Positions 22,841-33,893 of a stretch of 64,000 nucleotides of DNA are shown here, in pieces (position 1 is the stretch's first letter; each line of letters opens with the position of its first letter). A program made the position numbers and the translations under genes. The DNA comes from Zhengitettix transpicula. Lineage: Eukaryota > Arthropoda > Insecta > Orthoptera > Tetrigidae. Where the stretch lies: positions 87,524,032 to 87,588,031 of the forward strand of contig CM073591.1 of the NCBI GenBank assembly GCA_037074705.1, read 5' to 3'. The notes below the pieces were generated by a model, which had not been told where the DNA came from, did not search any database, and was given only the letters and a program-made list of their open reading frames with translations.

Positions 22841-23052
22841 TGATAAAGTTTTCTCGGGATTCCAACCGGGTAGCGTCGTTTAATTTACACAACGTTTCGA
22901 TGGCTTGCACCGCCATCTTCTTCAGGTGAAGCACTTCCAACCGGGTAGCGTGAAGTGCTTCACCTGAAGAAGATGGCGGTGCAAGCGATCGAAACGTTGT
23001 AGAAATTAAACGACGCTATCCGGCTGGAATCCTGAGAAAACTTTATCCAGCA
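22841..23052. mobile_element. F2 foldback element, copy 1
   Basis: Arms of about 100 bp (22841-22937 and 22950-23052) are nearly perfect reverse complements around a 12-14 nt loop. Shared words: GATAAAGTTTTCTC.GGATTC, TAGCGTCGTTTAATTT, ACAACGTTTCGAT, GCACCGCCATCTTC. The loop (CCAACCGGGTAGCG) repeats part of the left arm. The right arm reads CTGAAGA...CGAAACGTTG, a hammerhead-like core. Ends resemble those of the foldback at 50544. No protein is encoded. Confidence 0.85.
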
Positions 23053-25039
23053 GTTACACCGGGAAAACCTACGTTCCTTATTCAGACTATGTGGTTAAAT
23101 TTGGCAGACAAAGATATACAAGGCGATCCTACAGTCATGGGACAATCTTTAAGTGGCAGTACAGCTTACTAGAACATACTTTTTTTTTGTATAGGAATGT
23201 ATGGTCGGAAGTGACGCGTTGAGGCACAAACACTAAAAGTGAGACATGAAAAGAAAAACATTGTTTATTTACTACATCTTCGAAATGAGCATCATTCAAG
23301 CAATGTTTACAATAAATGGTCAAAATTGCCACTGCCAACAGTAATACAAAGTAGGCATATGTGAATGACAGACAGTGACATTTGTAAGACTTTCAGTTGA
23401 CTCAATTGACGACATCGTTGCTTGAATATCCATTGCGTCTGAAAGCGTGCGCGAAATGTCTGTCATCCTTGGAACTGTTAACCATCATTCTTTCAACGCT
23501 ACCAAGCAAGTACTGCTCTTGGTGGTCACAATTTTTAACATTTACTGTAAACATTTCTTGAAATAATCTCGTTGCGATGATGTTGTATAAACAATATTTT
23601 TCTTTTCAAGTCTCATTTTTTTGTGTTTGTGCTTCTACGCGTCACTTCAGACCATACATTTCTATACGTTTAACTTAGTTGTGCCAACCCTCAAAGTTTA
23701 TTCCATGACCCTGTATAATACGAAAATATATTTGGCCTGTGTTTGTAATTCTACTTTCATAGAACATTATGAAAGTGAATTCTTACAACAGTTATCAGGG
23801 AAAACTAATTGCATATTTATGTCTTAAATTCAGCGAATGTAAAAATTGACTACAGTAAGTAAATATTTGTATTACATTTGAATTATATTTATAGTTTCTT
23901 AATTTACTGCTTTAATCACCACTTGTAAGGAAGGGCCACAAATGTATGAATGAACATCTGAACCAAATAAATAACCTTCTGATCGAATTTACATTCACTT
24001 ATCCAGAATATAAGTAAAAACTGTGAAACTCTAGATTGGATAATGTATTCAGGATCTTACAATGAAACAGAATATGAGCTTTTAACATACAAAATGAGTT
24101 TATATTTTCTGGATTAAAGAGAAGCATTGACTCACTCTAGTATTTTATGCTTACATTTTTATTTTCTTCCTGGCGCTTTGAATGCTACGTGCGGCCAATT
24201 AAATCTTTTTCATATTTTCGCTTCAGCAATAATAGTTTTTTCCGTTTAACCCATCGTACTTGGAAAGCTTGTATTAATAAATGTTAAAATGTCTTTCCCA
24301 CCTATGTTAGTTATTTGTATTTTTACTTACATTTATGCAAACTATGTTTCATTTTAAATTTTCTCTAATAAATATAGGAATTACGGAACGAAATATGGAA
24401 TAATACATATATATTTTATTACTTAAATTGTTTGTTGTTTTATCATAAATGTAAACGACAAATTGCTTCTACCTGCTCCTCCAGACGTTCAGATCTAGAA
24501 GAATAATTGCTCATTAGTGACGTCGGGAAAATCCCGTCCATAGAAATTTGCTAACAATCCGGGGCGGCTCATTGATTATTTCATAATAGAATACTAATTA
24601 TTGACTTACCTTCGGAAAAATGGAGACTTTTCTATGAAAGTTTCAAACCACTATACCATGAAATACGTCTATTCCGACAAGTTCTCGTAATTCCATCCAA
24701 CATCATATCCGTATTCGCCTTTTTCCGAAGAATTACCGTGAACTAAATTAAACTCATCTTTGACTTTTCACGCGTTTTGCATTTCAAATGGAAGTGTTTA
24801 TTCATGACCAAAAATAACTCAAACGATTTTGTTTCACCGATAGTACAAATGAAACTACGTAATGAAATTTTGAGCTTAGAGTATGGATAAATAGAACTTT
24901 TCATAAACAAATTACCAGCGTAATTACGACCAGCCTCACCTTCTCGTGGTACACACCGTTAACGACAAACGGGCAAATGGCGACCGAGCGTTTGGCGGGA
25001 TAACGAGACTATAATCATATTGATGGGAAGAAATGCCTA
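23053..25039. other. AT-rich intergenic sequence
   Basis: No gene is supported; the two small frames at 23135-23338 and 23621-23827 have no motif. The block at 24505-24760 is listed separately. Confidence 0.4.
24505..24760. promoter_or_regulatory. GC-richer island, possible conserved noncoding element
   Basis: A block less AT-rich than its surroundings with no open frame, carrying GACGTCGGGAAAATCCCGTC (imperfect palindrome), CTAACAATCCGGGGCGGC and homeodomain-like TAATTATTGA. Only composition and motif density support a regulatory role. Confidence 0.2.
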
Positions 25040-25575
25040 CCAATTGGTGAAAACACCAATCACCTGGCAAGTACCTGGGCCAAGAGGTGGCACCCCCACC
25101 ACGGGCCAATCACCCGTGATATCTTAAATAAACTAATGATTAAAGAAACAGAAGTGAAACATAAAAGCCAGAATCCTAGAACGTTGACAACTTTTGCTAC
25201 GAAACGGATTACGAAATTGGGTACATGGAATGTTAGGACTTTGAGAGAGAGAGAGGGAAGTTGAAACACACAGTATCCGAAATGCAGAGATATAAATTAG
25301 ATATTTTAGGACTGAGTAAGATAAGAAGATGGCCCGAAATAATAAGTAACTCTGCATTACGGGAAGCCTGCGGTGAGACAGAAATAGAGAAACAGATAAC
25401 GAAAACTAGGAAGACCTAAACATACCTGGAAGAGGACGATCATGGAGGAGGCGAAGGAGTGTGGCAACATCTGGAAAGAAGTTAAAATGTTGGAAAATAA
25501 TAGAGTTAGGTGGAAATGTTTCACAGATACCCTATGTTCCTAAAGGAACGATAGGATATTCTACTACTACTACTC
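25040..25575 (+). mobile_element. Internally deleted non-LTR retrotransposon (LINE)
   Basis: Two ends of one non-LTR element joined with nearly all of the middle missing. The 5' part encodes KLGTWNVRTLRERE (25214 onward), then after a frameshift KLKHTVSEMQRYKLDILGLS: the start of an APE-type endonuclease. The 3' part (25409-25543) encodes GRPKHTWKRTIMEEAKECGN.. to RVRWKCFTDTLCS-stop, typical of the C-terminus of RTE/L2-like arthropod LINEs. It ends with a (TAC)n tail at about 25560. Endonuclease catalytic residues and all of the RT are gone. The 5' leader (25045-25120) has inverted GGTG/CACC words. Confidence 0.75.
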
Positions 25576-27899
25576 TTCTTGCTAACCTGACTGACATTTT
25601 CTACCATTAGCATTAGATATTCGAGATTTTTATTTCCTTTACAATTTGTATTCCATTTTTGACTTATTGAGTTTTACGGCTAAATTTGAGTAATTAATAG
25701 ATATTTATTCGAAAATAAATAAGTTATTTATATTTTATTTAATACAAAAAAGTCAAACATGAAAGATATTTTAATTTTTCCTTAATTGAAGTAAGAAATT
25801 ATAAATAATAGACGAATCTTTGTAATTAATTTTATATTAACCAGATTCTCGCATTCATTGATATTATTTTGTATATCATGTTTGACTACTTATATTGCAA
25901 AATTTAAATAAGAAACATTGTAAAGAGCAGGTACTAACTTTTAAAAAGATTTAAGTTTCGAAATGAGAATAGTGTGTATTCTCTTTGGTCCTACTAGGTA
26001 TTATAACACCCCAGTGTATTTATTACATTGCTGGAAAAAAAGTACTGTTGAATGTCATTTATATTTTATGCCAGCCTGCACAGATGTTTGCTGATGCCAA
26101 AGGCGAGCTCCTAGAATTTTGTTTCACACCCAACGCTAGCGCACACAATTCATACCAAGAAAGAAAATTTCACTGAACTATTTCATTGGAAAATTACTTA
26201 AGGATGAAAGTATTATAAATTTAGATCTGAGCAAGGATTAACAAATTTGACAGTACAGAACTTAACAGATGTAAGTCGCTAATGACCAAAAGGTTAATGC
26301 GACGTTAAATTGTAATTTAAAAAAATTATGTAGCGAGTATTGCGAATATGGGGTACCATACAAATGCAATTAATTAAAGTACTGTTATTATGCTACAAAT
26401 ATTAACTATTCAATTGTTTTTCATGGAATTGTTTTACAATATTTGAGAAGTGTTACGTAGTAATGAACAGGGCTGTACGGCAGCAAGGTTTTATCTTGCA
26501 TGCACAAAGTGCTCAAGATTTCCATCTCCTGTTCCCATATTCCGTTTTCTGTGGCTTGACCTTTATGAAACTCTGAAACTTTATCACACTCAACTGATGG
26601 TGAAATTCGTCCTAATTTATGTGCAGAGCTCTCTTTTATTCAGAGAAAGAAACTTGATATTTCTATCAAGTCTCAAAATAAGTTATTAAATTATATGAAG
26701 ATATATGTAGATCTTTCAAAGAAAAATTATCAGTTTTGAAAAACTATTTTCCTACCATATCAACATGCTTAATATATACTATTAAACTGAAGTTATTCTG
26801 AAAATTGAAAAATATAAATATTTAATCGTAATTTGCTATCTTTCAGTAATTATATTTGAGGTTGTGCCACGAATCTTTATATAATTGTTAGACATTAATA
26901 AAAGTGTTTCTGTAAGAATTTTGATTATAAAACACAAAAATACTACCAGTACTCGTCAAATGTTTCTTCTTCTCTGTTTAGACACTATTAACACTATTGA
27001 TCTTGGTTTTTGTCTGCCGTATAATTTCCTCTTATTGTGACGAATGAAATTGAATAGAATAGAATATTTAGAGAAACTATAATTTTAGAAAGTAGGGCAT
27101 TATCTAAATACATGAAGCAGCCTCCTGCATATGATATTTTATAATAAGAACAAGGAAGGAAAGGAAATGTTCGAATGTGGAAACTCTGGAAAACGTATAT
27201 TACTCGAAAGACACATTGTAATTTATTTCAAATATAATATAAGTTCAATATGTATATAAAAGGTTTAATGCATTCAGGAAGGACCAATCAATTTTCCTTA
27301 CGTCAATGTTTAAGAAACTGCTGGATACATGATACAACTACAAAAAAGTGCATATTCTAAAGCAACTTTTAAAGATATAATTTAAAATTCAAAGTCAATA
27401 ATTAGGTTAATTAAAATAATAATAATAATATCGAAATGTAAATATAATTTTGATCTTTTCATTTGAAAACTATGAGTTGAACATTAGAAAACTGTCAGTT
27501 ATTCCGGGATTTATCTGAGAAACTATTAAAGTCATAATTGCCCAATATTTGCCTTGAATGTATATAAAATTAATTTCAAGCTACTTATCGAAGCACTTAA
27601 TTATTACACAATTTCAAGGAAAATTTCAATAGGCTTGTCTGATAAATTGGGTAATTTGTACGTAATTAATATATTTTTTCAGGTAGGATAATTGAGCTGT
27701 ACACTTATAGAATATTATGGCATATTACAGGGTACGCAACCATTACATACAAAAATAGCATTTTAGTCGAAGATCTGGATAGGCATAAATTTATTAATCG
27801 ATCAGTTTCGCCGCTGAAAATTTTTCGGTCGTTTCAAAGGTGATGTATATGTTATTGCTGAATTCATAGCACTGGTTAGTAAAATAAATCCCAGAAACG
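25576..27899. other. AT-rich intergenic sequence
   Basis: Nothing supported. Frames at 25985-26176 and 26450-26689 lack motifs. A short AAT run lies near 27,417. Confidence 0.45.
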
Positions 27900-28965
27900 T
27901 ATTCACATTAATTTTAATATATATATATATTGTAATAAACACCTTGATAGGGTGGTCTTAATTCATAGGAATAATTAACAATATTTACTAAGCTTTAAAA
28001 GAAATTTATTATTGTTGATAAAATTACAATGTACAAAACCTATTCTTCATGCCAAATTTCATCCAGTTAAAAACAAATACTTTAATTTTCATTTATTAAT
28101 TCGTGACATTTATGAACATACAGCTCTTATATCATTACAATCAAATACGTCAAATCTCTTATCTCAGGGTCATAACTGGGTTTGATAATTAGAACAAAAT
28201 CAATGTATAAACTGACAATTAACAATTCAAATATAAAAAGTTAACCTAAAACAATATGAAAATAAGTGAAAAGAAAACTGAAAGAAACGAAGACTGGACG
28301 AAATCTGACTATACCTTATTTAATTATCGTTTACAAATTTGTATAAAAGTTTTGTTACTCACTGAATGCCTGTCTGGTTCCAGATCTCTCTTTTAGCTTG
28401 AAAACTACCACACTAAAAAGCTATTTTTACACTGACTCTACACTGTATTGAAAATTTTAATACACACGATTAAAATACTCGTCCTCTGCTACTTGGAACC
28501 TAGGATGAGACGCCCCCTTTGGTCAGCTAGTTGATGCCGGTCTCCTTATGCGAAAACTGTTCAATCAGCGTGAAGCAACCATTTGCTTAACCGTGTGCAA
28601 ATTATTATGCAAATCTCTCCGTAAAAATGTTTGCTCGCTTTCATGTAAAAATACAGGACCTCGCCATTCGTACTTTATAACTGCCAACTTTACCGTTTGT
28701 TCCTCTAGGTGAACTGAACTGTATTATATCTCCCCGTCGACTTTTAACACTTTCATCTCTCGTACGTAGATTTTTTGATTCATTCACCTTTCAATCGCCG
28801 ATTCCAGACTGGCGTTCTCCAAGGGCATACTCAGTTTTCTCCGCACGCGGTCTCCATTGTTGAACAAAGGAAAAACCCGCCTTCATTGTCGCCTTTACGC
28901 ATTCGTACCGCTAACAATTTAATTATATTAAAAACAATTAAGGGCCTGTTTAATTGGCATTACAA
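27900..28965 (-). repeat. Inverted ~1-kb duplication, minus-strand copy
   Basis: Reverse-complement homolog of 20455-21455 (anchors listed there), placed about 6.4 kb away and facing it. Homology runs from GGCCCTTAATTGTTTTTAAT (minus strand, about 28945) to the AATTAAGACCACC region (about 27,945). A short TA run interrupts the far end. Confidence 0.72.
28357..28462 (-). promoter_or_regulatory. Candidate core promoter, first exon and splice donor (minus copy)
   Basis: On the minus strand TATTAAAA (28462-28455) lies 29 nt before the A of TCAGT (28435-28431), the ideal TATA-to-start distance. GTGAGTAAC begins at 28362, giving a 71-nt first exon (28433-28363) without ATG. The same layout occurs in the inverted copy. 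Transcription would run left. No downstream coding exon was found. Confidence 0.42.
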
Positions 28966-30763
28966 TATATATATATATACATATATATGAATTCCTCACG
29001 CAATAAAATTAGAGTTGCCGTTTTCTTTGTTAACCATTACGTTCATTACAATAGATGTGATCAAGTTAACATGAGAGATTACATAACACACTGTTACTCC
29101 ATATAACGTTTGTTTTCGTTTAACGCTGGCTTGCTATTTAGTTCGTTGCCAGGAAGCAGATTCCGAACGTTTTCCAGAGAGAATTGTTTGTGACCAGAAA
29201 TGGATAATATACGTGAAATGAGATTTGGCATGACATAACTTAATCATCGTTATGAACAGAGGATGAATTTTTTAAATAATATTTTGTTAATAATGGCAAT
29301 TTCTGCTCTACGGTTGTCAGAAAATCAAATTTTTATTATAATATTACTGTAATTTACTCAGTCAAAAAAATGAAATGATTGAATGGTATGTTTCAGTTTG
29401 ATTTACTATTAATGCCATACAATTGAGCCGACAATGAAAATCTCAACTTACTAGAAACCGTCGCTTCTCATGGAGGAACGCTTTCAGACTTGCAAATCCT
29501 TGGGTTAGAGGAATTAATGTTTCCCCACCGCACCTCCATCATTACAGCAATCTATTAATAATGCACGAAGTGCTGCCTTGCCAATGTGAATGCGCAGCGG
29601 AGGAAGTCTGATGAATTAAGCCGGCTGCGAAAGTGATACATCCCAAAATAATTTCCTTTCACGTACTATGGAGGTCATGACGCCGAAACAAAGATGTCTT
29701 CCAGACTTAAATGCAAAAATAAAAAAACAAGAATCTTATTGAAAATGACGTTTAAAAATCAACTATATATTATATGAGATTTATATAAACCGGGTTATAT
29801 AGAAAGAGAAAATATAATTTGATTATATAATTTAATTACATTTAAAAAGAAGAACACTTCATAAAATAAACAAATAAGTTATAACGTGAAATCCCTAAGT
29901 TGATATATGATTTTAAAAATTTGATATACTGTTGATAATGTTAGTAGGCCTAATAAAGACTTTTAATTATGCACTCATATTTTAGTGGTTTTATAACTTA
30001 TTGTAGTGTAGTATCAGTTTCTACGTTAATTGCAGTGATGTTAGATTTAATATAAAAAATTTATGATATAATTCGTGAACGGTACCTGAAGTCAATACCT
30101 AAAATCTTAGCATTTTGCCAAAGAATTGAATGAATCGAATTTGTAAGTTTGGCGGCTACAGTTTGTTTATCGATGTGAAGTTTGAACATCAAGGAACATA
30201 TCTCCAATGCCAAACTTATTGCGTATTAGCTTTGTTAGTTCGTCATCTTGATATATATGCGGTTGTTTCGTTCTCACGGCTCTTGCGTTTTTAATCGTCT
30301 GTTTATAGGAACAAGGATTCCAATAACGTTATGTGGTATTCATATTATCACTTCATTTAGTCTGTTATCTGGCTGTTAACCTAATAGTATATGATGATTT
30401 CACTGTTATACAAGGATCTGAGTCCTTTGGCGTTATAGGGCCAGGGGCCCTCCTCAGCGTGGTATTCGGGATGGAGGTTCTTCTATTATTATTTTTATGG
30501 GGAAGTAAAGGACTCAGACATTATAATTTTTTAAAAAAAACATTTGTGTTCGTGAGGTGATTGACAGATTTTTTTTACTGTTTTGGAGCTGTTAAAAGTA
30601 ATCCAAACAGCATTTTAAAGCTTAAGGTTTTTTTTTTACAGATCTACGATGGGACGATTATAGTATGGTGCGAAATTCGGGAGTTGTACGTGGCGGTATT
30701 TTCGTTTTAGATTATGGATGATTATTTCCGGAAGTCTAGTATAATTGAAATTTGGTTTTCGTC
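28966..30763. other. Intergenic sequence
   Basis: TA-rich microsatellite-like runs near 28,968-28,988. Frames at 30333-30560 and 30745-30951 have no recognised motif; the second overlaps the hAT terminus. No gene is supported. Confidence 0.4.
29455..29665. promoter_or_regulatory. GC-richer island, possible conserved noncoding element
   Basis: Complex non-repetitive block with CTATTAATAATGCACG, GCCAATGTGAATGCGC and GATGAATTAAGCCGGC, no open frame and clear contrast to the surrounding AT-rich sequence. It lies upstream (relative to minus-strand transcription) of the promoter at 28357-28462. Confidence 0.2.
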
Positions 30764-30771
30764 CTTATAGG
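30764..30771. repeat. 8-bp target-site duplication, left (CTTATAGG)
   Basis: Matches CTTTTAGG at 32142-32149 at 7 of 8 bases; 8 bp is the hAT superfamily length. Confidence 0.6.
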
Positions 30772-32141
30772 CAGGCTTTGGAGCGGAGCTTGAGCAGGAT
30801 CATTGAGCAGGGGGAGCAATGGATTTTTACTCGGAGCGTAGCCAGAGCTCGGAAATTTGTACTGCCCCACTGCTCCAATATATATTTTTTATATTTTACA
30901 TTATCGAAGATTAAAATCACTATGAATAGGGACTTGTTATGGTTTGTATGAGTATGACACCACTCACTACGTTCACATTAAATAATAAAGGAGTGCCAGA
31001 GAAATAGTTCAGAAGATTGGCAGGATGCTGTTCGTCATTTAATAATAAACTCTGAAGAGTCTACTAGCTTCAATCTAATACCAACTTTAAAAGGACAATT
31101 GCGCTATTTAAAGCTAGACTCTGCAACCCGCAGAAATAGAAAATTTCTTACACAATCGTACAATTTTAAAAGGAACTGAAGGAAAAGAAAACTGAAAAAA
31201 AAAATTGCATATTGTCAATACTGAAGAAAGACATAACTCTATAAGTCGAAAATTCAAATTAAAGAAACTTTAAAAAAATCTTAATTCCATGAAAATCATG
31301 TACTAATTATTTGTGTACATAAGGCAGCGAACATGACAGGTGCTGTAAATAAACTTGGCGGACCAACTGGCAGCTACTAATAGATTTGGCTTAAGAGCCA
31401 GGAAATGATTAACTCTCACAGACAATCTGTAATATAATAAATATTGATTCCGAAGATGATTGAAACCCATCTCCCGCAATCTGAAGGGCGTGGGACAAGT
31501 GCCACATGTCTGACCTAACTAATGCAGGTTTTTTTAGTGTTTTCCCAGCTTCAGTTTTAGGCGAATTGCCGGGTACGATCCTTAAACTATAGTCCAGGGG
31601 CCCTAGGTAACCCTTGGTTACCTTACCTTTCCGCATCCTCCCTTTCAGTCCCTTTTCTTTGCTTTAAAAGGGGAGTGGTCACTATGTAGATTACCCTACA
31701 TATAGTCTCTCTACAGTTTATTGTCTTCTATATTCTACAGAGCAGGAAATAGACATCTAATTTCCACTATAATATAATAGACAAACATATTGAGGAATAC
31801 AGTGATGCAGTAGGTGATGTGGTGAGTTTAAAGGTAATGTATTCGACATCATTATCCAGAAAAGTTTTTTTTAAGAGTAACAGGCCACATGATTTTTAAA
31901 AATTTTAATTGTATTGAATTTTAAAATTATTTGATTGTAAATTTTTTACGTTGTATGTTATTAATAATTAAATGATTAGTAAAGAAACATGTCTTATGCG
32001 TACGTATATATGAAAGAACAAATTAATGTAATTCCTATAAGAATATTTTAACTGGAGCACGGAGCAGAGCTGGAGCAAATACTTTAAGGCGGAAAGGAGC
32101 TGCAGCGGAGCAGTTCAAAAACTGGCCGCTTCAAAGCCCTG
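30772..32141. mobile_element. Non-autonomous hAT-type DNA element
   Basis: A 1,370-bp element. The left end reads CAGGCTTTGGAGCGGAGC; the right end, reverse complemented, reads CAGGGCTTTGAAGCGGCC. CAGGG-type termini with GAGC-rich subterminal repeats (GGAGCGGAGC, GGAGCACGGAGCAGAGC) and an 8-bp duplication fit hAT. No transposase is encoded: the interior is AT-rich and contains a nested R1 fragment (31453-31670). It was probably mobilised in trans. The target duplication has one mismatch, which suggests moderate age. Confidence 0.72.
31453..31670 (+). repeat. R1 fragment nested in the hAT element
   Basis: GAAGGGCGTGGGACAAGTGC, AATGCAGGTTTTTTTAGTG, GCCGGGTACGATCCTTAAAC, GGGGCCCTAGGTAACCC and CCTTTCCGCATCCTCCCTTT appear in R1 order, with the poly(A) sense on the plus strand. 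No poly(A) is left. Confidence 0.75.
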
Positions 32142-32149
32142 CTTTTAGG
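32142..32149. repeat. 8-bp target-site duplication, right (CTTTTAGG)
   Basis: Partner of 30764-30771 with one mismatch. Confidence 0.6.
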
Positions 32150-33097
32150 ATGGTGGAAGATGGATAGGACTTTTGGGATGTTTTTTTATGGATTGGTGGC
32201 CGTAGAATTCATGGAGATAGGCAAGACGTTGGTGAACAGGAAGGAAATTTAGAAGCGTATGGTGTTTGAACAGGATGATGGATGGGTGTAGGAAGTGAAA
32301 TTTTATACAGAAGCGTATATAGCTATATATTCTGGCCACGTCTCATTCGATTATCATTTTGGATTCGAACCCCTTTATGGGTCACGAATTCGCACATCTA
32401 CTAAGTAATGCTCCAAATCATCTAGCATCTGCTGCTATTTTACTAATTGTAATGAGTAATGAGATAATTTAATAATTTAACTAACAGAAATCAGTTCATA
32501 AATATTTTAATTTAACTTCAAACTAAGTCCAAATTTTTTAAGTAAAAACTAAATATTATTCGTTCATTTATTTTACAACAGACACGGAAGCAAGACTATG
32601 TTTTAAAAATTTATTCAAAATTATTTAATATATATTTAAATAATTTTTGGAAATTCGTCAGAGAAAAGTACATGGTTAATTAATGCACCTTTTCCGACTG
32701 CTAGGAAATTATATTTATTTATGTACTTAGTAAAGATTCCGAGATATTATTGTAAATAATAAATCATGAACTTATTCACGATTTGCTTTCGTTAAATGTC
32801 AATTCAAAGTTATTTTGGTAGGAAATATCACTGGTTACTCAATGTAGATTGGACGGCGTTTTGAGTCAACTCTCATATAATTCCATATCCTGGTCTCCCT
32901 TAAGTGTGTTAGCTGCTCTGCCGGCGATGCGTGTCTGAGTGAGGGTCTGGTATCTAGCAATTACGCGGAGCAATGCTGCCTGCATATAGGTTTATGGGAC
33001 GAATGGAGACTTCCAGACCCTGCCTTCAAATATTCAATATACGCGGAGCACTGAAAACGTCCGGATGCAGTCTCTTTCTATTTTGTCGAATATTTAC

Positions 33098-33204
33098 CAG
33101 TAATTTTATTTTTATCAAGGAACTATAATCTTGAATTCTTATTTTCTGTAGATCAGTAATTTTTATCAATGAACCATAATCTTGAATTATATTTTTCTGT
33201 AGAA
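33098..33204 (+). repeat. Two-copy tandem duplication, ~54-bp unit
   Basis: CAGTAATTTTATTTTTATC...AATCTTGAATTCTTATTTTC at 33098-33153 is repeated with small changes at 33154-33204; both end in TTTCTGTAGA. Confidence 0.8.
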
Positions 33205-33682
33205 CATTATAAAACACCATACGGTATTAACTAAATCACGTGTCAATTGATTGTCAGTATAGCACGAGGATAATGAACATTTATTTATGTAATATTCTGT
33301 TTTAAATTAATATTTAAATGTATGCTTACATTTTATGGACCATATCTTAATCCTGTCGATTCACTTTCCTCCGACCTAACTGGATGAAGACAACAAATTG
33401 TGAAGGAGATGTATATTGGTAAAATGATGGCTAGTGCAAACAAGTATAGAGAAAAATTATTTAATACTACTCAGGTACGGTTAAATAGTAAAGAAAAATG
33501 ATGCTTTATGTTGAAATACTGGATGATATAGTTGACATATTATGAAAGAGAAAGTTCTAAATTTCAATTGTATTCAGTTTGGGCTGTAGATATCTCTTTA
33601 ACAATTATCTTACGGTTACCTCGTCAACTGGTGCCAAGAATTAAATTAACTGTCGGTTGAAGAGCAAGAAAGGAACATGTTA

Positions 33683-33893
33683 TTGACTGAGGGAGTCGTT
33701 TATATATTTTAATGGATTAATTGTGGTTTCTAAGAGAAACGAAGAATTGTAAGTTGACTGATGGAGTCGATATGTACTTTAATTAATGTAATTGTCGTTC
33801 CGAGATCAGGGTCGACGCATTTTTTGACTGAGATAGACATTTAAGTATTTTTATTGGATGCAGCTTGAATAATTAGAATTGAGATTTTGGATA
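33683..33893 (+). repeat. Degenerate tandem repeat, ~70-bp unit, three copies
   Basis: TTGACTGA starts units at 33683, 33754 and 33824 (spacing 71 and 70). Units 1 and 2 also share GGAGTCG.T.T followed by TTTAAT and TAATTGT.GTT; unit 3 is more diverged and incomplete. Confidence 0.6.
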
